DNA of 5,087 bases from DATNIC01 sp035604635 (lineage in GTDB: Bacteria; Vulcanimicrobiota; Vulcanimicrobiia; Vulcanimicrobiales; Vulcanimicrobiaceae), in the NCBI GenBank assembly GCA_035604635.1, contig DATNIC010000120.1:1-5087 (forward strand), written 5' to 3'. A program made the translations under genes and the position numbers. The notes under the pieces were generated by a model that had not been told where the DNA came from, did not search any database, and was given only the letters and a program-made list of their open reading frames with translations. How positions within the stretch are numbered: the stretch's first letter is position 1; each line of letters starts with the position of its first letter. Below are positions 1 through 5,087 of this stretch, piece after piece.

Positions 1-208
1 GGAGCCGATCGACGAACGCGTGCGCCTCGTACGCAAGCTCGTAGACGGCGCCCTCCAAGAAGTAACCCGTCATCGCCGCTTCGGGGAGGACGATCAGGTC
101 CGGTTTCCCGTCGGCCTGCAGTTGCGCGAAGATCTCGCGCAGCGCGGCGAAGTTCGCCTCTCGATCGCCCTTGCGCGGCTTGACCTGCACGAGCGCGACG
201 TTCATCAT
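1..208 (-). CDS. Nitrilase-superfamily (carbon-nitrogen) hydrolase, N-terminal part, cut by window edge
   Basis: Only the first 69 residues are present; the gene continues beyond base 1. The protein opens with a beta strand typical of the family (NVALVQVKPRKGD, residues 3-15), then an asparagine-containing helix (EANFAALREIF), then DLIVLPEAAMTGYFLEG (residues 37-53). That segment carries the family's first catalytic residue, Glu43, in a PE-x-x-x-TGY context. The Lys and Cys that complete the Glu-Lys-Cys triad lie outside the window. Family members hydrolyse nitriles, amides or N-carbamoyl compounds, or supply ammonia in NAD synthetase; the fragment does not show which, so the substrate is unknown. 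Two consecutive ATGs (206-208 and 203-205) are possible starts. The first directly follows the TAA of the upstream oxidoreductase gene, in the same frame. No Shine-Dalgarno sequence is apparent, so translation probably depends on reinitiation after the upstream gene. Confidence 0.85.
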   Translation of the reverse strand, partial: MMNVALVQVKPRKGDREANFAALREIFAQLQADGKPDLIVLPEAAMTGYFLEGAVYELAYEAHAFVDRL

Positions 209-1618
209 TTACGTCGCAATCGCCGACGCCGGCCGAGTCTGCCGGGCCGCAACCATCTCGGCCAGCTCTTCCGCCGGATACGTCCAGATCTCGGCCATCG
301 TCGGATGCAGATGCGGGATCTTCATGAACTCGAAGACCGTCGACTTGTAATACATCGCGACGACCACTTCATGGATCATGTCGGATGCGTGCGCGCCCAG
401 CATCGCGGCACCTAAGATGCGCCCGTCGCGCGGATCGGCGAGCATCTTGACGAAGCCCTTCGTTTTTCCGATCGAGATCGCTTTGCCGTGATCGTCGAAC
501 GGATACGACGCCTTCAAGAAGTCGCGCCCATTCCGCGTCAGTTCTTTTTCGCTGTCCCCGGCGATCGCGACTTGCGGATCGGTGAAGATCGTGTGCGTCT
601 TCGAGAGCGAATAGTCGGCTGCTTCGCGCGTCCCGAGGATCGCGTTGCGGCCCGCGATCTCACCCTGCTGGATCGCGACGTGGACCAGCGCGAAATCGAC
701 CGTGACGTCTCCGACCGCGAAGATGTTCGGGTTGGTCGTGCGCAGCGTTTCGTCGACTTCGACCCCGGTGATCGGATGCGCGCGGACGCCGGCTGCGTCC
801 AAGCCCAATCCTTCGATGTTCGGGACGCGCCCGAGCGCGTACAAGATCTCTGCCGCGACGGCTTCGCGGTCGACGCCGCGCTGGGTGTAGTGCACGACCT
901 TCTTGCCGCCGCGCGCTTCGACGCGGCGCACGGTCGCAAACGCCTGCACGTCGATCCCTTCAGCGCGATAATAGTCGGTGAGGGCTTGGGCGACGTCGGT
1001 GTCCGTACCGGAGAGCAGATGCGGCGCGCGTATGATCATCGTGACCGGGACGCCGATCCGATGGAAGAACTGACCGAGCTCGGACGCGACGTAGCCGCCG
1101 CCCAAGACGATGAGCGACTCCGGCTTCTGCCCGAGCTCGAGCGCCCCGTCGCTGTCGATGTAGCCTGCTTCGGCCAAGCCGGCGACGGCCGCGGGGGCGA
1201 CGACGCTCCCGGTCGAGATCACGAACTTCTTCGCCGTCAGCACCTGATCGCCGGCGCGCAGCTCGGTCGCCGAGATGAACGTCGCGCGCTCGTTGAAGAC
1301 CGGAAACGTCTCGATACCCTCGATCCGGTAGTCCGCGAAGCCTTTGATGATCTCGCGCTTGCGCGCCATCATCGCGCGAAAATCGATCTTGGGCTCGAGC
1401 GCATTCACCCCGAGCTCGTGCGCATCGCGAATCTCCTGAGCCGCGTCGCTCGACGCCAAGAGCGTCTTGCTCGGCATGCAGCCGCGCAGGATGCACAGTC
1501 CGCCGAGCGGGCCCGGATCGACGAATGCGACCGACGCGCCGAGCGCACGCGCGGTGCGGGCCGCTGCGTAGCCGCCGGAGCCGGCACCGATGACGATCAG
1601 ATCGTACGAGGTTTTCAT
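209..1618 (-). CDS. FAD-dependent pyridine nucleotide-disulfide oxidoreductase (dihydrolipoamide dehydrogenase / glutathione reductase superfamily)
   Basis: This 469-residue protein has the normal length and domain order of class I disulfide oxidoreductases. The FAD-binding Rossmann motif GAGSGGYAAA is at residues 11-20. The redox-active disulfide is Cys42-Cys47 in GGLCILRGCMPSK, a C-x4-C motif followed by PSK as in dihydrolipoamide dehydrogenase and mercuric reductase. The NAD(P) fold has GGGYVASE at 173-180, and the second FAD motif is FAVGDV (300-305). The C-terminal dimerisation domain includes FTDPQVA (345-351) and the catalytic HPTMAE (His438, Glu443). Where NADH-specific lipoamide dehydrogenases have an acidic residue after the second nucleotide-binding strand, this protein has MIIRAP with Arg197, as in NADPH-using relatives. 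The substrate could be lipoamide, glutathione or another low-molecular-weight disulfide. No 2-oxoacid dehydrogenase subunits are nearby, and the vicinal C-terminal cysteines of mercuric reductase are absent. The ATG at 1618 lies 2 nt after the glpX stop, so coupling is likely. Confidence 0.93.
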   Translation of the reverse strand: MKTSYDLIVIGAGSGGYAAARTARALGASVAFVDPGPLGGLCILRGCMPSKTLLASSDAAQEIRDAHELGVNALEPKIDFRAMMARKREIIKGFADYRIEGIETFPVFNERATFISATELRAGDQVLTAKKFVISTGSVVAPAAVAGLAEAGYIDSDGALELGQKPESLIVLGGGYVASELGQFFHRIGVPVTMIIRAPHLLSGTDTDVAQALTDYYRAEGIDVQAFATVRRVEARGGKKVVHYTQRGVDREAVAAEILYALGRVPNIEGLGLDAAGVRAHPITGVEVDETLRTTNPNIFAVGDVTVDFALVHVAIQQGEIAGRNAILGTREAADYSLSKTHTIFTDPQVAIAGDSEKELTRNGRDFLKASYPFDDHGKAISIGKTKGFVKMLADPRDGRILGAAMLGAHASDMIHEVVVAMYYKSTVFEFMKIPHLHPTMAEIWTYPAEELAEMVAARQTRPASAIAT

Positions 1619-1620
1619 GC

Positions 1621-2613
1621 TTAGTGGCGCAGGCGGAACGGCCTCGCCCCTAATCGATGGACACTTTCAATGAAGCGAACGGTTCCACTCTGGGAGTGGA
1701 TGCAGATCGAATGCGTCTTGGCCTGATTTCCGAAGAAGCGGACACCGTGGACCAGATCGCCGTCGGTGATCCCGGTTGCGACGAAGACGATGTTCTCGCC
1801 CTTGACCAAATCGTCCATAGTGAGGACTCGGTCGACGTCGCCGATCCCCATCGCTTTGGCCCGCTCGGCTTCCTTATCGTTCCGCGGCTGCAAACGCCCC
1901 ATGAAACCACCGCCCAGGCATTTGAGCGCCGCCGCGGCGAGCACGCCTTCGGGTGCGCCGCCGGTCCCCATTGCGACGTGGATCCCGGTCCCTTCGACAG
2001 AAGTCGCAATCGCGGCATCGACGTCGCCGTCGGAAATGAGTTTTATCCGGGCGCCCGTGTCGCGAATCTCGGCGATCAAATCTTTGTGCCGCGGACGATC
2101 CAAGATCACGACGGTGATGTCGTTGATCGGGCGCTCCAACGCGTTGGCGACCGCTTCCAGGTTGTCGCCGACGGAGGCGTCGATGTGCACGAACGGAGCG
2201 GCCTTCGGTCCGACTGCAAGCTTGCTCATGTACGTGTCCGGCGCATGCAGCAACCCGCCCCGCTCGGCGATCGCCATGACCGCAATCGAGTTCGGCAAAC
2301 CGTTTGCGACCAGGTTGGTCCCTTCGACCGGATCGACCGCGATGTCGACCTCGAAGCCGCCCAGACCCAGCTCCTCGCCGATGAAGAGCATCGGGGCTTC
2401 GTCGCGCTCGCCTTCACCGATCACGATCCGGCCCGAAATCTCCATCTCGTTGAGCGCTTCGCGCATCTTCTCGACGGCCGCACCATCGGCGATGTCCCGT
2501 TCACCGCGGCCCATCCAGCGAGACGCCGCCAGCGCCGCGACCTCGGTGACCTTCACGAAATCGAGGGAATCGAGCGGAGATTGCTCGGTGCGGCGCGGGA
2601 TCGACGTCGCCAT
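1621..2613 (-). CDS. glpX: Class II fructose-1,6-bisphosphatase (GlpX type)
   Basis: The enzyme removes the 1-phosphate from fructose 1,6-bisphosphate in gluconeogenesis, and in many autotrophs and cyanobacteria it also acts on sedoheptulose 1,7-bisphosphate. The 330-residue length is normal. The metal and catalytic residues known from Escherichia coli GlpX all appear to be present: Asp43 (GRGERDIADGAAV, 35-47), Glu67 (GEGERDEAPM, 66-75), Asp94 and Glu97 (DPVEGTNL, 94-101, the lithium-sensitive phosphatase signature) and Glu222 (GGAPEGVLAAAALK, 218-231). Other typical segments are SDGDV (194-198) and the C-terminal HSQSGTVRFIE (306-316). The start is ATG 2611-2613, supported by AAGGAG 8 nt upstream. 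It is the lead gene of a minus-strand operon, with the oxidoreductase 2 nt downstream. Whether it also acts on sedoheptulose bisphosphate cannot be read from sequence. No class I FBPase features are seen. Confidence 0.97.
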   Translation of the reverse strand: MATSIPRRTEQSPLDSLDFVKVTEVAALAASRWMGRGERDIADGAAVEKMREALNEMEISGRIVIGEGERDEAPMLFIGEELGLGGFEVDIAVDPVEGTNLVANGLPNSIAVMAIAERGGLLHAPDTYMSKLAVGPKAAPFVHIDASVGDNLEAVANALERPINDITVVILDRPRHKDLIAEIRDTGARIKLISDGDVDAAIATSVEGTGIHVAMGTGGAPEGVLAAAALKCLGGGFMGRLQPRNDKEAERAKAMGIGDVDRVLTMDDLVKGENIVFVATGITDGDLVHGVRFFGNQAKTHSICIHSQSGTVRFIESVHRLGARPFRLRH

Positions 2614-2732
2614 TGATACGACTCCTTGGGTAGAGAACTATCCGGTTTTTCTTGTTGTACAGCCCCCGGAGCCTAGCCTGCGCAGTGCGTTTGAAGGTAG
2701 GACAGCGGCCTCATTGGGGGAACGACGCTTCC
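2614..2732. promoter_or_regulatory. Divergent intergenic region, presumed to hold promoters for both operons
   Basis: This region of about 119 nt separates the minus-strand glpX start from the likely GTG start of the plus-strand glycosyltransferase gene. It is more A/T-rich near 2641-2660 (CCGGTTTTTCTTGTTGTAC) than its surroundings. Since the two gene blocks point away from each other, their promoters must lie here, or partly within the first codons. No -35/-10 pair of good quality is readable on either strand. A tandem AGCCTAGCCT (2670-2679) and short inverted arms TCCGG/CCGGA (2641-2645 and 2666-2670) are present, but both are short enough to be chance. The assignment rests on layout, not on a recognised promoter motif. 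Confidence 0.5.
2622..2627 (-). promoter_or_regulatory. Shine-Dalgarno site of glpX
   Basis: The minus strand reads AAGGAG, followed by 8 nt (TCGTATCA) and the glpX ATG. This is a near-consensus ribosome binding site at ideal spacing and fixes the glpX start. It is the clearest such site in the window; the other five genes lack a comparable one. Confidence 0.85.
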
Positions 2733-4274
2733 GTGGCCAGCACCGCTTCTATTCCGTTTGCAACGAGCCGGTCGGCCGCGCGGCATTTCGTCCACGTCGG
2801 CTGGCTCGAACTCGTAGCGGTCCTCGCCGGCGGTACCAGCCTCGGCTTCTTCCTGTGGTACGGATTCATCTCACGTTACCACGCCGGCGCGCTGCTGACC
2901 GAGCTCTCGTTCCTCGTCGCGTTGTGCGCCGGCGTCGCCGCGGCGCTCGCCGGGTGGCAGTGGTACGGACGCTATTTTGCGCGCCGCTCCGAGGTCGAAC
3001 TCGTCGACGCCCTGCGTTTCGATGCGATCTCCTGGGCAACGCTGCTCGCGATGTGGCTGACCTTCATCCTGCCGGGTGCCGGCGCGACCGGACGCAGCGT
3101 CGCGCTCGCTGCCGGACTCTTTTGCTTGGCGAAGCTTGCCGTCGCGACTCGCTTCAACCGCACGGTCCGTGACGTCTCGATTACCTTCCTCGTGACGCGC
3201 GTCCCGATCATCGTCATCGCGGAGCTTGCCTCGGTCATCATCGCACAACGCCCCGGCGAGCACTCGGCGGTATCGTCGACGCCGATCCTAGCCGTTTGGG
3301 GCCGCTGGGACGCCGTCCACTACTTGGACATCGCGCGCCAGGGATACTTTGGGACCGACATGGCGTTCTTTCCGCTCTATCCGATGTTGATCGCCGTCGT
3401 CGGCGGCTTGGTCGGGAGCAATCTGATCGCGGCCCTGGTGATCTCGAACGCCGCGCTCTTTTTCGGCTTGCTCTTCTTTTACAAGCTGGTCGAACATCAG
3501 TACAACCGGCATGTGGCGCAACGCGCGGTGTTCTACATCTCGATCTTCCCGACCGCGATCTTCTTCTCGGCCGTTTACACGGAGGCGCTGTTCTTCGCCC
3601 TGACCGTCGCGTCGTTCTACTACATTCGCGAACGGCATTGGGTGACTGCGGGAATCATCGGCTTTTTCGCTGCGATGGCACGCGTCGAAGGAATCTTGCT
3701 CGCGGTCCCCTTCGCTCTGGAATGGTACAGCGCGTTACGCCAATCATCGCTCACCGATCTGCGGTCCTGGCCGGAAGAGAAGATCGTCCGGCCGGCGATC
3801 GGTTTGGCCCTCATCCCGGCCGGCCTTGTGTCCTACATGGCGTACCTGTGGGTCTTGCGCGGCGATCCCCTGTACTTCTCGCACGTGCAGATCTTTTGGG
3901 ATCGTCATTTGGCCTGGCCATGGACGAGTATCTGGCATAGCTGGCAGATCATCACGCACGTGCCCAACAGCCAAATCATCGCCAATCAAGCGCTTGAGCT
4001 CGCCTTCACCGCATTGATGATCGGCGTCCTGATCGGCGGCTTCCGGCGCCTGCTTCCGTCATACTGGTGGTACATGGCGCTTTCGATCCTCATCCCGATG
4101 TCGACGTCGAGCCTCATGAGCATGCCGCGCTTTGCGCTCGTCCTATTCCCGATGTTCGTCGTCCTGGCACTCTGGGGCGAGCGGCACTCGGTGAACAATG
4201 CAATCGTCGCCTTCTCGCTGCCGCTGCTCGGATTGTTCACGGTGCTCTTCGCGGATTGGTACTGGGTGGCGTGA
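2733..4274 (+). CDS. PIG-V/Gpi18-like membrane mannosyltransferase (GT-C fold)
   Basis: From GTG 2733 the protein has 513 residues and is very hydrophobic, with about 12-14 predicted membrane helices, the first near residues 24-45. Family signatures are clear: WDAVHYLDIARQGY (192-205), a loop with the acidic and histidine residues typical of GT-C active sites; FFPLYP (212-217); ARVEGILLAVPF (316-327); and MPRFALVLFPMF (464-475) near the C-terminus. Relatives transfer mannose from polyprenyl-phosphate mannose to a lipid or surface acceptor on the outer side of the membrane. The acceptor here is unknown. The frame stays open upstream to a TTG at 2652, but the extra 27 residues (MLYSPRSLACAVRLKVG...) are not family-like, and no ATG exists before the first membrane segments. 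GTG 2733 is preferred, with a weak GGGGG 12 nt upstream; GTG 2685 is an alternative. The TGA stop overlaps the next gene's GTG. It could instead use another polyprenyl-phosphate sugar. Confidence 0.85.
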   Translation: MASTASIPFATSRSAARHFVHVGWLELVAVLAGGTSLGFFLWYGFISRYHAGALLTELSFLVALCAGVAAALAGWQWYGRYFARRSEVELVDALRFDAISWATLLAMWLTFILPGAGATGRSVALAAGLFCLAKLAVATRFNRTVRDVSITFLVTRVPIIVIAELASVIIAQRPGEHSAVSSTPILAVWGRWDAVHYLDIARQGYFGTDMAFFPLYPMLIAVVGGLVGSNLIAALVISNAALFFGLLFFYKLVEHQYNRHVAQRAVFYISIFPTAIFFSAVYTEALFFALTVASFYYIRERHWVTAGIIGFFAAMARVEGILLAVPFALEWYSALRQSSLTDLRSWPEEKIVRPAIGLALIPAGLVSYMAYLWVLRGDPLYFSHVQIFWDRHLAWPWTSIWHSWQIITHVPNSQIIANQALELAFTALMIGVLIGGFRRLLPSYWWYMALSILIPMSTSSLMSMPRFALVLFPMFVVLALWGERHSVNNAIVAFSLPLLGLFTVLFADWYWVA

Positions 4275-4726
4275 GCTCGGCAGCCGACCCGAATCCTCCG
4301 CTCGCGGCGTTGTTCGAGCGCGTCACTCGCCGCCGCGGCGTCCGGCAGTTCATCAAGTTCGGCCTCGTCGGCGCGTCCGGCTTCGTCGTGAATCTCGTTA
4401 TCTTCACCGCGCTGCAGCATCCGCTCTCGCTGCCCGAGCGAGTCCACTGGTACTACATCATCTATTCGATCGCGTTTCTTTCCGGCGGCGTCTCAAACTA
4501 CGTCCTCAACCGCATTTGGACGTTCCGCTCGACCGGACACGCATTGCGCGAGGGGGTCTCGTTCATCTCGGTCTCCGTCGCCGCACTGATCGTCGCCTTG
4601 ATCGTCGGACACCTCGTCGCGCCGTTCGTCGGCAACGGCCACAAAAATTGGTTCATCTCGACCGTCGCGGCGATGGTCGTGAACTTCCTCGTCAACAAAT
4701 ATTGGACGTTCAGGAGCGTCCTGTAA
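4271..4726 (+). CDS. GtrA-like four-helix membrane protein
   Basis: The product has 151 residues, the usual GtrA-family size, with about four membrane helices (roughly 27-48, 60-78, 95-118 and 125-143). The first helix opens with the family hallmark RQFIKFGLVGASGFVVNL (25-42). Both halves end with the same signature: NYVLNRIWTFRS (76-87) and NFLVNKYWTFRS (138-149), reflecting the family's internal two-helix repeat. GtrA proteins were first described as helping translocate undecaprenyl-phosphate-linked glucose in phage O-antigen conversion. Relatives are tied to other lipid-linked sugars, though the transport role is not proven for all. The start GTG 4271 overlaps the upstream TGA in a GTGA junction, a standard sign of translational coupling. 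The frame is open further upstream, but that stretch lies inside the mannosyltransferase gene and is not GtrA-like. Its position between two GT-C genes suggests it handles or flips the lipid-linked sugar donor, or scaffolds the enzymes. Confidence 0.93.
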   Translation: MSSAADPNPPLAALFERVTRRRGVRQFIKFGLVGASGFVVNLVIFTALQHPLSLPERVHWYYIIYSIAFLSGGVSNYVLNRIWTFRSTGHALREGVSFISVSVAALIVALIVGHLVAPFVGNGHKNWFISTVAAMVVNFLVNKYWTFRSVL

Positions 4727-5087
4727 GCCTGACGCGCTGGTACTTGGTTGCGATCCTGGTCCTAGGGCTCGCGCTGCGGCTCTACGGATTGCACAGTCCC
4801 GTCCTCGATCACCCGGGCTGGCGCCAAGGCGACACCGCGGCGATCGCCCGCAACTTCGCAACGCTGAACCTCAACATTCTCTACCCGCAGGTCGACTACG
4901 ACGGGCCGAGGGACAACTACGTCGAGCTCGAGCTTCAGATCGTCCCGTACCTCGCGGCGATCGGCTACAAGATCTTCGGCATCCACGAGGTCTTCGGACG
5001 GCTGATCTCGATCGCGTTCAGCCTCGGGACCGTCGCCGTGCTCTACGGGCTCGGACGGCTTTTGTTCGGGAGCACGGCCATCGGCTT
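4702..5087 (+). CDS. GT-C family (PMT/ArnT-like, GT39-type) glycosyltransferase, N-terminal part, cut by window edge
   Basis: About 128 residues are present before the right edge. Counting from TTG 4702, a first membrane helix (WYLVAILVLGLALRLYG, 13-29) is followed by an external loop with DHPGWRQGDTAAIARNF (36-52), then an amphipathic stretch and a second hydrophobic region beginning ELQIVPYLAAIGYKIFG (77-93) and HEVFGRLISIAF. The first-loop acidic residue (Asp36) and WRQxDTAxxARNF are characteristic of bacterial PMT_2-type enzymes, which take sugars from polyprenyl phosphate carriers. The sugar and acceptor are unknown. The start is uncertain. TTG 4702 overlaps the gtrA-like gene by 25 nt but has no ribosome site before it. 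CTG 4729, 2 nt after that gene's stop, has AGGAG (4712-4716) 12 nt upstream. No ATG or GTG is available in this frame near the start. Coupling to the upstream genes is likely either way. Confidence 0.85.
   Translation, partial: MDVQERPVSLTRWYLVAILVLGLALRLYGLHSPVLDHPGWRQGDTAAIARNFATLNLNILYPQVDYDGPRDNYVELELQIVPYLAAIGYKIFGIHEVFGRLISIAFSLGTVAVLYGLGRLLFGSTAIG

Noticed and set aside
209..1618. Mercuric reductase as the identity of the disulfide oxidoreductase
   Set aside because: The C-terminal vicinal cysteine pair and the N-terminal heavy-metal-binding domain are absent, and no other mercury-resistance genes are nearby.
488..1624. Long open frame on the plus strand antisense to the disulfide oxidoreductase (378 codons)
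   Set aside because: It is a shadow of a well-supported gene, with a low-complexity Arg/Asp-rich product and no family signature.
1657..2616. Long open frame on the plus strand antisense to glpX (319 codons)
   Set aside because: It mirrors glpX almost exactly. Its translation is rich in Arg, Asp and His without any recognisable domain, as expected for a shadow frame in GC-rich DNA, while the glpX frame carries all the catalytic motifs.
2641..2670. Inverted arms TCCGG and CCGGA around a 20-nt T-rich spacer in the divergent region, possible operator
   Set aside because: The arms are only 5 bp and CCGG is self-complementary, so chance occurrence is likely. No known regulator site is recognised.
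2652..2732. N-terminal extension of the mannosyltransferase from TTG 2652
   Set aside because: The 27 extra residues do not resemble the family, there is no ribosome site before the TTG, and the extension would consume most of the space needed for the divergent promoters.
1766..3172. Open frame of 468 codons on the plus strand crossing glpX, the intergenic region and the start of the mannosyltransferase
   Set aside because: It is antisense to glpX and out of frame with the mannosyltransferase. Its Ser/Arg/Pro-rich product is typical of noise in GC-rich sequence.

Overview
The window is GC-rich bacterial chromosome, almost entirely coding, with six genes in two divergent blocks. No rRNA, tRNA, CRISPR array, insertion sequence or phage gene is visible. 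Codon third positions are strongly G/C-biased in all six genes, so nothing looks recently acquired. The gene content (class II fructose-1,6-bisphosphatase, disulfide oxidoreductase, GT-C glycosyltransferases) does not fix a phylum. A deep-branching high-GC group such as Eremiobacterota (WPS-2) is a low-confidence impression only.

Left block (1-2613, minus strand, read right to left): glpX-type fructose-1,6-bisphosphatase, then a flavoprotein disulfide oxidoreductase of the dihydrolipoamide dehydrogenase / glutathione reductase superfamily, then the N-terminus of a nitrilase-superfamily hydrolase that runs off the left edge. The spacers are 2 nt and 0 nt, so the three genes are almost certainly one translationally coupled operon. 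glpX, the lead gene, has a good Shine-Dalgarno sequence (AAGGAG, 8 nt from ATG). The two downstream genes have none that is obvious. The block links gluconeogenic or Calvin-type sugar phosphate metabolism with redox and amide/nitrile chemistry; no single pathway is evident.

Centre (2614-2732): a roughly 119-nt divergent intergenic region that must hold the promoters of both blocks. No convincing -35/-10 pair can be read by eye.

Right block (2733-5087, plus strand): a PIG-V/Gpi18-like polytopic mannosyltransferase (GT-C fold), a small four-helix GtrA-like membrane protein, and the N-terminus of a second GT-C (PMT/ArnT-like) glycosyltransferase cut by the right edge. The genes overlap (GTGA junction, then probably about 25 nt), so this is a tight membrane-glycosylation cassette. 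In families of this kind, GT-C enzymes use polyprenyl-phosphate sugars and GtrA-like proteins are linked to moving or handling such lipid-linked sugars. The three may therefore modify a cell-surface glycan, lipid or protein together. All three starts are non-ATG and are assigned with limited certainty.

The most useful points for a second look are the GT-C/GtrA/GT-C cassette, the mixed cofactor signature of the disulfide oxidoreductase, and the in-frame TAA-ATG-ATG junction joining it to the hydrolase.
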